From contig NZ_RHJS01000002.1 of assembly GCF_003885045.1 (NCBI RefSeq), positions 1,116,001 to 1,180,000 of the forward strand: a DNA stretch of 64,000 nucleotides. The letters run 5' to 3'. Positions within the stretch are counted from its first letter, which is position 1; each line of letters opens with the position of its first letter. The stretch comes from Schaedlerella arabinosiphila (GTDB taxonomy: Bacteria; Bacillota; Clostridia; Lachnospirales; Lachnospiraceae). The position numbers were made by a program, and so were the translations under genes. Shown here piece by piece: positions 1 to 8,321 of the stretch. The notes under the pieces were generated by a model. The model had not been told where the DNA came from and did not search any database. It saw nothing but the letters and a program-made list of their open reading frames with translations.

Positions 1-73
1 GAAATGGTTCAACCATCTGCCGATTACACCGGGAGATATTCAGAATGCATTGAAAGAGCGAGAGGAGAGATAG
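1..73 (+). CDS. C-terminal end of a molybdenum hydroxylase large subunit (partial)
   Basis: Only the last 23 codons are in the window, in the frame starting at base 2 and ending at TAG 71-73. The visible peptide contains HLPITPGDIQNAL, which resembles the C-terminal signature of xanthine dehydrogenase/CoxL-type molybdopterin-binding subunits (PITPexVlxAl). The next gene, starting 4 bases downstream, is the FAD-binding subunit of the same enzyme type, so the two almost certainly form one operon and complex. The substrate cannot be read from this fragment. Confidence 0.6.
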   Translation, partial: KWFNHLPITPGDIQNALKEREER

Positions 74-76
74 TAT

Positions 77-2443
77 ATGAGACAATTCGAACATATTGAC
101 GTGGAAAGCTTGAAAGAAGCCAGTGAACTGCTGAAGGAAGAACATACGGCGGCAATTGCCGGCGGTACGGATTTACTTGGCGCGTTAAAGGATAAAATTA
201 TGCCGGATTACCCGGAGAAGGTAGTCAATTTGAAGACAATTGACGGATTGTCCGGGATCAGGGAGGACGAAGAAGGGCTGGTTGTGGGGGCGCTGACGAA
301 GCTGTCCGATCTGCAGGACCATAAGCTGGTAAAAGAAAAATACCCTTCTCTTGCGCAGGCTGCAAAAAGCGTCGCATCGCCTTTGATCCGGAACAGCGCG
401 ACCATAGGCGGAAATATCTGCCAGGATGTGCGCTGCTGGTATTACCGCTATCCGCATCAGATCGGCGGGCGCGTAAACTGTGTGCGCAAAGGCGGGGAAG
501 GCTGCTATGCCTTCACTGGGGAGCGGGGAAACCATTCTGTTTTCGGTGCTATGCGGGTGGACCGGCCTTCCTGTTCGGCCTCTTGTCCCGCGCATGTAAA
601 TATTTCTGCATATCTTGCGAAGGTGCGTGAAAATGACCTGGAAGGAGCGGCGGAAATTTTGCTTAGCGCAAACCCGCTGCCGGCAATTACCTCCCGAGTC
701 TGTACACATTTCTGCCAGGAAGGGTGCCACCGGGGGGAACTGGATACGCATGTGGGAGTGGGACAGATCGAGCGTTATGTGGGAGACTATATTCTGAACA
801 ACGCCTCCCGTCTGATGCCGCCTCCTGAAACAGAAAGCGGCCAGAGGATTGCGGTGGCAGGCGGAGGGCCTGCCGGACTCTCTGCGGCGTATTATCTGAG
901 GAAAGCCGGGCACAAAGTAACGGTTTATGACCGGATGGAAGAAGCCGGAGGGCTGCTCATGTATGCAATTCCGGCATACCGCCTGCCCAAAGAAGTTGTA
1001 CAGAAGCAGATCAAAGCGCTGGAGGGCATGGGGATTGAATTTCAATGCGGCGTAGAGATCGGAAAAGATATAACCATGGAGCAGCTTGCGTCGGACTATG
1101 ATAAAGTATTTCTTTCTACGGGCGCATGGAAGAAAACGGTCATCGGCATAGATCATGAGGAGATGACCAGATTCGGCCTGGAATTTCTGATGGAAGTAAA
1201 GGGATGGATGGCCGGAAAGGCGGGAACAAACGTGGTAGTTGTCGGCGGCGGCAATGTGGCCGTGGACGTAGCGGTTACGGCAAAACGTCTCGGTGCGTCT
1301 TCCGTGACAATGGTCAGCCTTGAGAGCCGCGGGGAGATGCCTGCGACAAAAGAAGAATTAGAAAGGGCGGAGGAAGAAGGGATTGTCCTGATGCCTTCCT
1401 GGGGACCGGCAGCTGTGATGAAAGAAGAGGGCCGGGTCACCGGCATCAGACTGCGCAGGTGTGTCAGCGTACGGAACGCAGAAGGACGCTTTGCCCCGGT
1501 TTACGATGACAATGATATAAAAGAAGTCGGCAGCGATTCCATACTGATGTGTGTCGGCCAGCAGACAGACCTTTCTTTCCTGGGCGATGATTTCGCGATT
1601 GAACAAAACAGAGGACGGATTGTGGCGGACGGGCTTACACAGATTACAAGTGATGCAGATGTATATGCAGGAGGAGACGTTGTCACCGGCCCTGCGACGG
1701 TGGTAGCCGCGTTGGCTGCGGGACGGCGCGCCGCGCAGGCGATGAACCATATGTTTGAGGGCACGCGGGATAAAGTGAAAGAGCTGCCGGAGGGCGGTTT
1801 TCTCAGATACGACCATGACTGCCGGCAGTGTAAGCATGTCATTTCGACGCATGTGCGTCCTTTGGAAGAACGGAAGGTAGATTTGGAGGATGATTTCGGA
1901 CTTACGCCTGAAGAAGTAAGGCAGGAAGCAGGACGCTGCTTCAACTGCGGATGCTTTGCGGTAAATCCGTCGGATATCGCAAACGTCCTGGTCAGCCTGG
2001 ATGCTTCTGTAGTTACGAATCTGCGCAGCTATACGGCCGAAGAATTTTTCCAGAGGACGCCGCGGGTACATGATATCCTGGATGACGGAGAGATCGTTGC
2101 AGAGATCCGGATTCCGGCAATGAAGGACGGCGCAAAAGCAGGCTATGAGAAGTTCAGAGAACGGGCATCCATTGATTTCGCGGAAGTAGCCTGCGCAGCC
2201 GTATATGAAACAGAAAATCAGATTGTGAAACGTGCAAAAATTGTATTGGGCGCAGTCGCACCGGTTCCTGTGTCCTGTGAAAAAGCGGAACAATACCTGG
2301 CCGGGAAAAAGATCTCCGAAGAAACAGCGGACCAGGCGGCAGAGCTGGCTTTGGCGGGGGCAGATCCATTAAAGGAAACTTCGTATAAAGTCCAGATTGC
2401 AAAAACACTTATAAAACGTTCCCTGCTTGCATTAAACCGGTAG
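77..2443 (+). CDS. Mo-hydroxylase FAD-binding subunit with a GltD-like oxidoreductase domain nested inside it
   Basis: The 788-residue protein begins like a CoxM/4-hydroxybenzoyl-CoA-reductase-beta FAD subunit: AGGTDLLG near residue 28 and a second flavin motif ATIGGNICQD near 108, followed by RCWYYR. After about residue 150 it becomes a complete GltD-type (glutamate synthase small-subunit-like) module. That module has an N-terminal Cys cluster (CSASCPAHVN, CTHFCQEGC), an FAD motif AGGGPAGLSAAYYL, an NAD(P) motif VVGGGNVAVDVA and a closing YAGGDVVTGPATVV. At about residue 630 the CoxM sequence resumes (CFAVNPSDIANVLVSLDA) and runs to the usual C-terminal FAD-subunit domain. The GltD unit therefore sits inside the FAD subunit rather than at an end. 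Known family roles suggest electron transfer between NAD(P)H, flavins and the Mo cofactor subunit. The substrate (purine or aromatic) is unknown. An xdhC-type maturation gene lies at 45-46 kb. Confidence 0.85.
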   Translation: MRQFEHIDVESLKEASELLKEEHTAAIAGGTDLLGALKDKIMPDYPEKVVNLKTIDGLSGIREDEEGLVVGALTKLSDLQDHKLVKEKYPSLAQAAKSVASPLIRNSATIGGNICQDVRCWYYRYPHQIGGRVNCVRKGGEGCYAFTGERGNHSVFGAMRVDRPSCSASCPAHVNISAYLAKVRENDLEGAAEILLSANPLPAITSRVCTHFCQEGCHRGELDTHVGVGQIERYVGDYILNNASRLMPPPETESGQRIAVAGGGPAGLSAAYYLRKAGHKVTVYDRMEEAGGLLMYAIPAYRLPKEVVQKQIKALEGMGIEFQCGVEIGKDITMEQLASDYDKVFLSTGAWKKTVIGIDHEEMTRFGLEFLMEVKGWMAGKAGTNVVVVGGGNVAVDVAVTAKRLGASSVTMVSLESRGEMPATKEELERAEEEGIVLMPSWGPAAVMKEEGRVTGIRLRRCVSVRNAEGRFAPVYDDNDIKEVGSDSILMCVGQQTDLSFLGDDFAIEQNRGRIVADGLTQITSDADVYAGGDVVTGPATVVAALAAGRRAAQAMNHMFEGTRDKVKELPEGGFLRYDHDCRQCKHVISTHVRPLEERKVDLEDDFGLTPEEVRQEAGRCFNCGCFAVNPSDIANVLVSLDASVVTNLRSYTAEEFFQRTPRVHDILDDGEIVAEIRIPAMKDGAKAGYEKFRERASIDFAEVACAAVYETENQIVKRAKIVLGAVAPVPVSCEKAEQYLAGKKISEETADQAAELALAGADPLKETSYKVQIAKTLIKRSLLALNR

Positions 2444-2469
2444 GATCAGTTCATGTAAGCATTCTTTTC

Positions 2470-2515
2470 TTGATGCCTTTAAGGAAAAGTGATATAGTAC
2501 CCATACGAGTGTATG
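2470..2515 (+). promoter_or_regulatory. Sigma-A promoter and dyad operator ahead of the TetR gene
   Basis: TTGATG (2470-2475) and TATAGT (2493-2498) are separated by 17 bases. Immediately downstream is an inverted repeat, CATAC (2502-2506) and GTATG (2511-2515) with a 4-base centre, in the position where an autorepressing TetR protein would block transcription. The promoter call is by consensus; the operator role is inferred. Confidence 0.55.
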
Positions 2516-2535
2516 AAAACCGGGAGGGCATGAAC

Positions 2536-3198
2536 ATGCAGGAAAAGAACGAACTGTCCACAAAAGAGCGTTTATTATTAGCGGCAACGAAGATGTTTGC
2601 CATACATGGTTATGAAGGCGCGACGACAAGGGAGATCACGGCGGAAGCCCACGCAAATTTGCAATCCATCCCTTTTTACTACGAATCAAAGGAAAAATTG
2701 TATCAGGCAGCCGTATGCAGAATTTCTCAACTGGTGATGAATGATTATGAACATCTGCTCAAAGAAATCGAGGATGCCAGGAAGCAGAACCTGCTTGATA
2801 AAAGTATGGCGTGGAATTATATCGTGGAAACGGTAGGGCATTTGTCAGAATGGGTATTGAATGAAGAATATAAATATGAACTTCTGCTGATCAATCATGA
2901 CCTGCTCTATCCTACGAAAGGAATCTGTCAAATGCTGGAGCCGCTTGCGCAGGTATATTATTATTTTGCGGAATTGCTGATGGTGGTAACGGGAAATACA
3001 GACAGATTCTGGGCCAATAGTTATAGCTATATCGTGATATCCGGCTTTTTCACTTACAGCAATATGCCGGTTTTCTTAGAGACCGTGTTAAAAGAAGATA
3101 TCGGGGATCTGAACGTGATACAGCGCGCGAGGGCTCAATTGAAAAGGGATATGCTTACCTCAATTGAGGCAGTAGTAAAAAAATATTTGAAGGAGTGA
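2536..3198 (+). CDS. TetR/AcrR family transcriptional regulator
   Basis: The roughly 220-residue protein has the canonical N-terminal TetR helix-turn-helix: TKERLLLAATKMFAIHGYEGATTREI, followed by a recognition-helix region ending IPFYYESKEKLY (residues about 8-55). The C-terminal ligand domain is not diagnostic. An ATG at 2536 is preferred because GGGAGG at 2523-2528 is 7 bases upstream; the ATG at 2530 is too close to it. The gene follows the Mo-hydroxylase genes by about 90 bases but has its own promoter and an operator-like dyad, so it may sense a substrate of that enzyme. That link is only by proximity. Confidence 0.85.
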   Translation: MQEKNELSTKERLLLAATKMFAIHGYEGATTREITAEAHANLQSIPFYYESKEKLYQAAVCRISQLVMNDYEHLLKEIEDARKQNLLDKSMAWNYIVETVGHLSEWVLNEEYKYELLLINHDLLYPTKGICQMLEPLAQVYYYFAELLMVVTGNTDRFWANSYSYIVISGFFTYSNMPVFLETVLKEDIGDLNVIQRARAQLKRDMLTSIEAVVKKYLKE

Positions 3199-3232
3199 AA
3201 GGGGGGAAGGAGCAGAAAATTTTCAAAAAGTA

Positions 3233-3261
3233 TTGACATCTCTCTTGAATTTGTGTATAAA
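3233..3261 (+). promoter_or_regulatory. Sigma-A promoter of the AraC gene
   Basis: Consensus TTGACA (3233-3238) and TATAAA (3256-3261) with a 17-base spacer, 73 bases ahead of the chosen AraC start. Confidence 0.65.
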
Positions 3262-3333
3262 ATTTCTGAACAATCAGCTTGATCTCTGTCAGTCCTCGAT
3301 ATGCGAAGGAATGATACACTCAGGAGGCGAAAC

Positions 3334-4215
3334 ATGCGGAAGGATTATACACTGGATATAGATAAAAAATCAAAATGGGTCATTTATTCGGCAGGCGCGA
3401 TTGAAAATTATCTCCCCTTCCGTCTGGAAGAATGCGGGATGTTCTGCGCCAAAGGAGATTTCTTTACGGAAGGAGAGGATATTCCGAATTATCTCCTGAT
3501 GTATACGGTATCCGGGGCAGGGTATTGTCATTATAATGATAAGAAACAACTGCTGGAACCCAATACGGCAATTTTGATCAATTGTAAGAATCAGTTTTAT
3601 GTGAAGACATTGGAGAAGGAATGGAACTACTACTGGTTTCATTTCAGCGGTATTGCCATGGAGCAGTATTACGGTTATATTTCTGATAAATTGGTTCAAA
3701 TACAACTTGAAGCAGATAACCGTGAAATCACGAATGATTTTGAAGAACTATTGGGGCTTCCAGAAGTGCTGGATCTTCAGCAAAGCTATTTTGTATCAAA
3801 TATTCTGTCGAATATACTGACATGCCTGATCAGGAATAAAGATCTTGGCGAAGAAAAGCGTGCAGAAGATGCGGGGAGAAATGTGATCAAAAGTATAAAA
3901 ACATACATTGAGGATCATTATTCTGAGGAAGTATCTCTGGAGGTTTTGGCAGACAAGGTTCATTTGTCGAAACATTATATGATTAAACGGTTTAAAAGTG
4001 TTACAGGAGAGACACCCTATAATTACCTGCTGAATTATCGGATTTCCCAAGCAAAGATCATGCTCAGGATCTCGGATTATTCCATCTCGGAGATTGCGGA
4101 GAAGATTGGATTTGCCTCCTTGAATAATTTTATTATTCAGTTTAAGCGGAAAGAGAATATTACACCAAGAGCATACAGGGAAAAACAGAGTGCTCAGATA
4201 AAAGATTTACTGTAA
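3334..4215 (+). CDS. AraC family transcriptional regulator
   Basis: This 293-residue protein has an N-terminal cupin-like sensing half and a C-terminal double helix-turn-helix. The DNA-binding half is clear: SLEVLADKVHLSKHYMIKRF followed by the second HTH SISEIAEKIGFASLNNFIIQFKR and the closing TPRAYR. ATG 3334 is chosen for the AGGAGG at 3321-3327; an upstream in-frame ATG at 3301 lacks a site. It lies directly upstream of an orphan sugar-binding lipoprotein and an SGNH hydrolase, so local regulation of those genes is a reasonable inference. A strong hairpin separates the units, so they are not one transcript. Confidence 0.88.
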   Translation: MRKDYTLDIDKKSKWVIYSAGAIENYLPFRLEECGMFCAKGDFFTEGEDIPNYLLMYTVSGAGYCHYNDKKQLLEPNTAILINCKNQFYVKTLEKEWNYYWFHFSGIAMEQYYGYISDKLVQIQLEADNREITNDFEELLGLPEVLDLQQSYFVSNILSNILTCLIRNKDLGEEKRAEDAGRNVIKSIKTYIEDHYSEEVSLEVLADKVHLSKHYMIKRFKSVTGETPYNYLLNYRISQAKIMLRISDYSISEIAEKIGFASLNNFIIQFKRKENITPRAYREKQSAQIKDLL

Positions 4216-4239
4216 AGACAGTGAATGCAGAATACGAAA

Positions 4240-4307
4240 AATATAAAAATATTGTCCTGTTAAACAAAAGTGTTTTTTTGCTGGAAACAGGACAATATTT
4301 TTATATT
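4240..4307 (+). terminator. Long perfect inverted repeat, likely bidirectional terminator
   Basis: Bases 4240-4261 are the exact reverse complement of 4286-4307 (22 base pairs), with a 24-base loop that holds a T run. A-rich and T-rich stem ends would supply a U tract in either direction. It lies 24 bases after the AraC stop. Confidence 0.65.
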
Positions 4308-4325
4308 ATAGAGTAAGAATGAGAA

Positions 4326-4373
4326 TTGAAAGAGAGACATATATTGCATATAATGTAAAAAGTATTCGCGAAT
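4326..4373 (+). promoter_or_regulatory. Sigma-A promoter with a downstream palindrome, ahead of the sugar-binding protein gene
   Basis: TTGAAA (4326-4331) and TATAAT (4349-4354) are 17 bases apart. A perfect palindrome ATTCGCGAAT (4364-4373) covers the expected transcription start, a typical repressor site. Which regulator binds is unknown; the AraC neighbour is one candidate. Confidence 0.6.
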
Positions 4374-4433
4374 CAAATCAGTGTAGACAGCAATAAATGA
4401 ACAAGAATGATCTTATAACAGGAGAAAAACGCT

Positions 4434-5504
4434 ATGAAAAAGAAAATATTATGCGTACTATTATGCGCAGGACTGACCCTTGCATTTGTGACCGGATGCA
4501 GCGACAGCGTGGGGAGTACGGCTGGTTCCGAAAAGGATACTCAGTCTGAAAAGACGGATCAAGGGGGAAAGACTTATGCGATCATCACACGTTCGGCTGG
4601 AAATCCATATGCTGAGAAGGAAGCGGAAGGATTTCAGGAGGTGATCGAGGCGGAGGGAAATACATGCATCGTGCGCCATCCCGAAGCAGCAACCGCTGAT
4701 GCGCAGGTCTCTGTGATTCAATCCTTAATTTCTCAGGGAGTAGATTCCATCTGTATCGCGGCAAATGATGAAAATGCTCTGCAGGCGGCATTGGAGGAAG
4801 CAATGGAAGAGGGAATCAAAGTATCCTGTCTGGATTCCCAGACGAATCCGGACTGCCGCCAGACATTTGTAAATCAGGCAGGGATCAAAGAGATCGGGCA
4901 GTCTTTGATGGACGCGGTACTTGATATTTCCGGCGGCGGGGGACAGTGGGCAATTCTGTCGGCAACCTCCCAGGCATCCAATCAGAATGCGTGGATTGAT
5001 GCCATGAAGGAGATTATGGAAGCAGATGAAAAGTATTCCGAACTGGAATTGGTAGAGGTGGCATATGGCGATGACGAGCCCCAGAAATCCACGGACCAGA
5101 CTCAGGCTCTGCTGTCGAAATATCCGGAGCTGAAAGTGATCTGTGCGCCGACAACGGTCGGGATCAATGCGGCAGCAAAGGTTCTGCAGGATGAATCCTC
5201 TTCTGTGAAACTGACAGGACTTGGACTGCCTTCAGAAATGGCGGAGTACATCGGAGATGATGCCGACCATTCCTGTCCCTATATGTATCTCTGGAACCCA
5301 ATTGACGTAGGCCGTCTAGGGGCTTACACATCCATTGCTCTGGCTGAGGAAAAGATAACAGGAGCAGAAGGCGAGACATTTACGGCAGGAGAACTGGGAG
5401 AGTATGAAATCACAGCGGCTGGTGACGGCGGTACAGAGATTATCCTTGGACCTCCGTTCAAATTTGATCCCTCCAATATTGACGAGTGGAAAGATGTTTA
5501 TTAA
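4434..5504 (+). CDS. Sugar ABC transporter substrate-binding lipoprotein (RhaS/LsrB-like)
   Basis: The 356-residue protein starts with a lipoprotein signal peptide (MKKKILCVLLCAGLTLAF...TGC, lipobox Cys about residue 22), then a short Ser/Glu-rich linker. It continues as a periplasmic-binding-protein type 1 fold: SAGNPYAEKEAEGFQE, the dimerless sugar-pocket pattern SQGVDSICIAAND, and LDSQTNPD. The family most similar in pattern carries rhamnose, AI-2-like or related sugars. No ATPase or permease gene is adjacent, so this is an orphan binding protein that must share a transporter encoded elsewhere or act as a sensor input. The next gene, 63 bases downstream, is an SGNH hydrolase. Confidence 0.82.
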   Translation: MKKKILCVLLCAGLTLAFVTGCSDSVGSTAGSEKDTQSEKTDQGGKTYAIITRSAGNPYAEKEAEGFQEVIEAEGNTCIVRHPEAATADAQVSVIQSLISQGVDSICIAANDENALQAALEEAMEEGIKVSCLDSQTNPDCRQTFVNQAGIKEIGQSLMDAVLDISGGGGQWAILSATSQASNQNAWIDAMKEIMEADEKYSELELVEVAYGDDEPQKSTDQTQALLSKYPELKVICAPTTVGINAAAKVLQDESSSVKLTGLGLPSEMAEYIGDDADHSCPYMYLWNPIDVGRLGAYTSIALAEEKITGAEGETFTAGELGEYEITAAGDGGTEIILGPPFKFDPSNIDEWKDVY

Positions 5505-5567
5505 AATGGATCTGCTGTATATATGAAACAGAAGAAAATATACGAAATGAATATGAAGGAATAAAAG

Positions 5568-6413
5568 ATGAAGACAAGTTTTAAAACGCCGGATCAGTAT
5601 GCAGAGGCCATCCTGCATATTGCCGATATGCAGGAGCCAGAGAACGAAAAACAGCCGCTGCGCTTTATGAAGGTAATGAAAGAAAACAGAGGATTTATCA
5701 ATAAGCTTAGTCCTTATTCCATGGAAACAGAAGATGGATTAGAAAGAAAAAATCCACTTATTGTTGTATTGGGAGACAGCGTGACGGCAGGGCATTTTGA
5801 GTTTAATGGGGATATGGCTGATTTTTTTGAAAAGTTGAAAACGCAGAAGATTGACGAGGATCAGGTGATTGAGGCTACGGATGTACTGCGCTCTTATGCG
5901 GATCAGTTCCGGAAAATGCTGATTGAACATTACGATCAGACAGCGGTCAGCGTGATAAATTCAGGGATCGCAGGAGATACCATGCATGGAATGTACCGGC
6001 GTCTGGAACGGGATGTTATACGATACCAGCCTGATCTGGTGATCATCAACGGCTCATTGAACTGGGGGGAAGAGGACGGTGACGATGAAGAGTATTATGA
6101 TGTGCTTTCTAAAACTGTACAGGAAGTAAAAGATAAGACAGATGCAGACATTATTTTACTTACACCGAATATGGAACTCCCGGGCAATCCGGCATCCAAT
6201 CCTCATTCCTCCTTGAAAGACAGGATAAAGGCAATCCGCAGGGTGGCAAAGGAGAAGGATGTGTGTCTGGCAGATGTTTACAAAATATGGGAAACGTATG
6301 CGGAAAAAGGGTATCCACTGAAAGAGCTGCTTGCAAACGGGATCAACCATCCGTCTATTGTAGGCCATACGGTTTACGCAAAGGCGCTGATGAAATTATT
6401 TTATAACGTTTAG
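5568..6413 (+). CDS. SGNH/GDSL-family hydrolase
   Basis: The 281-residue protein shows the four SGNH blocks in order. Block I is VVLGDSVTAGHF (catalytic Ser). Block II has the Gly of NSGIAGDTMHGM. Block III is VIINGSLNWGEE with the Asn. Block V is GINHPSIVGH, with the catalytic His. No signal peptide is seen, so it is probably cytosolic. Enzymes of this type remove acetyl or other acyl groups from carbohydrates. Being co-transcribed with a sugar-binding lipoprotein fits deacetylation of an imported glycoside, but the substrate is not visible. Confidence 0.82.
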   Translation: MKTSFKTPDQYAEAILHIADMQEPENEKQPLRFMKVMKENRGFINKLSPYSMETEDGLERKNPLIVVLGDSVTAGHFEFNGDMADFFEKLKTQKIDEDQVIEATDVLRSYADQFRKMLIEHYDQTAVSVINSGIAGDTMHGMYRRLERDVIRYQPDLVIINGSLNWGEEDGDDEEYYDVLSKTVQEVKDKTDADIILLTPNMELPGNPASNPHSSLKDRIKAIRRVAKEKDVCLADVYKIWETYAEKGYPLKELLANGINHPSIVGHTVYAKALMKLFYNV

Positions 6414-6483
6414 GAAGCGTTTTATGCTTATATCTGGAATTGTTATATCAATTACTAACTTATGGTTTCTAACTCAATCTGTA

Positions 6484-6520
6484 AAAAGGCAGCCGCGCCG
6501 TCCAAAGCGACTGCCTTTTC
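6484..6520 (+). terminator. Rho-independent terminator after the SGNH gene
   Basis: AAAAGGCAG (6484-6492) pairs with CTGCCTTTT (6511-6519) around an 18-base loop, with T residues forming the end of the stem. Confidence 0.65.
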
Positions 6521-6622
6521 CGCTCAAAAGAATTTTACATGATCTTTGTCCCCGGCCGGAAATACGTGGATTGCCACAGCCTGAATATCAACAGCATATG
6601 ACGGCTCCATCGAAAATTAGAG

Positions 6623-6651
6623 TTGTACGCATAAAAAAAATCAGTTATACT
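6623..6651 (+). promoter_or_regulatory. Sigma-A promoter of the AAA-ATPase gene
   Basis: TTGTAC (6623-6628) and TATACT (6646-6651) with a 17-base spacer, 33 bases before the start codon. The rest of 6414-6683 holds only the terminator above and no supported gene. Confidence 0.55.
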
Positions 6652-6683
6652 GAAATCAAAAGAGGAAAACAAGGTATAACATT

Positions 6684-8291
6684 ATGGGAAAAATATTCAA
6701 TGTAACTGCCGACTGCAAACCTGGCCTGCACTATATGGTTGATATCAGTTCCCGCCTGGCCCGGATGAAAGGATATGTGGACAGGGGGGAATATTTTACA
6801 ATAAACCGGGCACGCCAATATGGAAAAACAACAACGCTCCGGGCATTGAAAGAATATTTAAAAGATCAGTATTATGTAGTCAGCATGGACTTTCAGGTGC
6901 AGATGAGTTACGCAAAGTTCCGCAGTGAGAATGCATTTTCAGCTGCATTTGCAAAAGCATTCGTCCGCATCATCCAAGATCCGGATATTGCCCTTCCAGA
7001 GGCGATGAAAACAGCGGTTGGGAACCTGAAAAGGGCAACCCGGGAGAACAGGGAAGACCTGGAATTAGTAGAGCTGTTTCAATATCTGAGCGATATCTGC
7101 AGAACAGCAGACAAACCTCTGGTTCTGATGATTGATGAGATTGACAGCGCGGCAAATAATCAGGTGTTTCTGGACTTTTTGGCCCAATTAAGAGGTCATT
7201 ATATTGACAGGGACAAATCACCTGCCTTTCAATCGGTTATTTTGGCAGGCGTATACGATATCAAGAATTTGAAGAGGAAATTTCGTCCGGGGGAGGACGA
7301 TAAGCTGAACAGCCCGTGGAATATTGCGGTAGATTTCAAAGTGGGCATGAGCTTTACGGCGGAGGAGATTGCAGGTATGCTGACGGATTACGAGGACGAG
7401 CATGCCACAGGAATGAATATTGCAGAGATGTCCGAACTGATTTACGAATATACGTCCGGTTATCCATTCCTTGTCTCAAAATTATGCAAACTGATTGCCG
7501 AAGAGGTTGCGGGCGGAGAGAAGTTTTCGGAACTGAAGGCAGCATGGACATATGCCGGTTTTATGGAGGCGTATCAGACTCTTCTTGGAGAAAAGAATAC
7601 ACTGTTTGAGTCTATGGTAAATAAACTCTATGATTACACGGAACTGAGAGACATGGTCTGTTCTATCTTATTTACGGGAAAGGAATACTCTTATAATGCG
7701 CTGGATCAGGCAATCGGAACGGCAGAAATGTTTGGTTTTATAAAGAATGTGAATGGTACGGTTGCCATAGCAAACAGAATTTTTGAAATGGTTTTTTACA
7801 ATCTGTTTCTAACCTCTGCGGAGAACCAGAATACGGATATTTATAAAGCTGCCATAGCAGATAAAAATCAATTTATTTACGCCGGACATTTGAACATGGA
7901 CTTGCTGTTGGAGCGATTTGTGGAACATTTTGACGATCTGTACGGCGATATTCCCCATCCATTCAAAGAAGAGGATGGAAGGCGGTATTTTCTGCTGTAC
8001 CTCAGGCCAATCATCAATGGTACAGGAAACTATTACATTGAATCCAGAACCCGCAATATGGAGCGGACAGATGTGATTATAGATTATTGTGGGGAACAGA
8101 TTGTAGTTGAGTTAAAGCTCTGGCGGGGAAATACGTATCATGAACGTGGAGAGCAGCAGCTTATGAAATATCTGGAGCATTACCATTTGAAAAAAGGATA
8201 TATGCTGAGTTTTAATTTTAATAAAAATAAAGAAATAGGAGTTAAACGTATTGTTCTCGGGGATAAAGTATTGATTGAGGCGGTCGTGTAG
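6684..8291 (+). CDS. AAA-ATPase-like protein with C-terminal PD-(D/E)XK nuclease domain
   Basis: The 535-residue protein belongs to a family abundant in gut Firmicutes and Bacteroidetes (AAA-ATPase-like plus PD-(D/E)XK). The N-terminal half has a modified P-loop RARQYGKTTTLRAL (residues 42-54) and a Walker B strand LVLMIDEIDS near 150. The last 100 residues hold a nuclease core: RTDVIIDY with the metal-binding Asp, then VVELKLWRG with the E-x-K pair. Family function is not established; roles in defence or mobile-element biology are suspected. The gene stands alone between a terminator and the LytTR pair, whose regulator begins only 30 bases after the stop, so the three may be partly co-transcribed. 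Confidence 0.85.
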   Translation: MGKIFNVTADCKPGLHYMVDISSRLARMKGYVDRGEYFTINRARQYGKTTTLRALKEYLKDQYYVVSMDFQVQMSYAKFRSENAFSAAFAKAFVRIIQDPDIALPEAMKTAVGNLKRATRENREDLELVELFQYLSDICRTADKPLVLMIDEIDSAANNQVFLDFLAQLRGHYIDRDKSPAFQSVILAGVYDIKNLKRKFRPGEDDKLNSPWNIAVDFKVGMSFTAEEIAGMLTDYEDEHATGMNIAEMSELIYEYTSGYPFLVSKLCKLIAEEVAGGEKFSELKAAWTYAGFMEAYQTLLGEKNTLFESMVNKLYDYTELRDMVCSILFTGKEYSYNALDQAIGTAEMFGFIKNVNGTVAIANRIFEMVFYNLFLTSAENQNTDIYKAAIADKNQFIYAGHLNMDLLLERFVEHFDDLYGDIPHPFKEEDGRRYFLLYLRPIINGTGNYYIESRTRNMERTDVIIDYCGEQIVVELKLWRGNTYHERGEQQLMKYLEHYHLKKGYMLSFNFNKNKEIGVKRIVLGDKVLIEAVV

Positions 8292-8321
8292 ATGGGAGGA
8301 ATACAAAAGGGAGTCAGAAAC

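Noticed and set aside
185..1156. Long open frame on the minus strand opposite the FAD/GltD fusion gene
   Set aside because: It is a shadow of a strongly coding plus-strand gene; the translation has no recognisable domain and an unlikely composition.
6424..6705. 93-codon frame between the SGNH gene and the AAA-ATPase gene
   Set aside because: It runs through a terminator and a promoter, has a basic low-complexity product and overlaps the real start at 6684.
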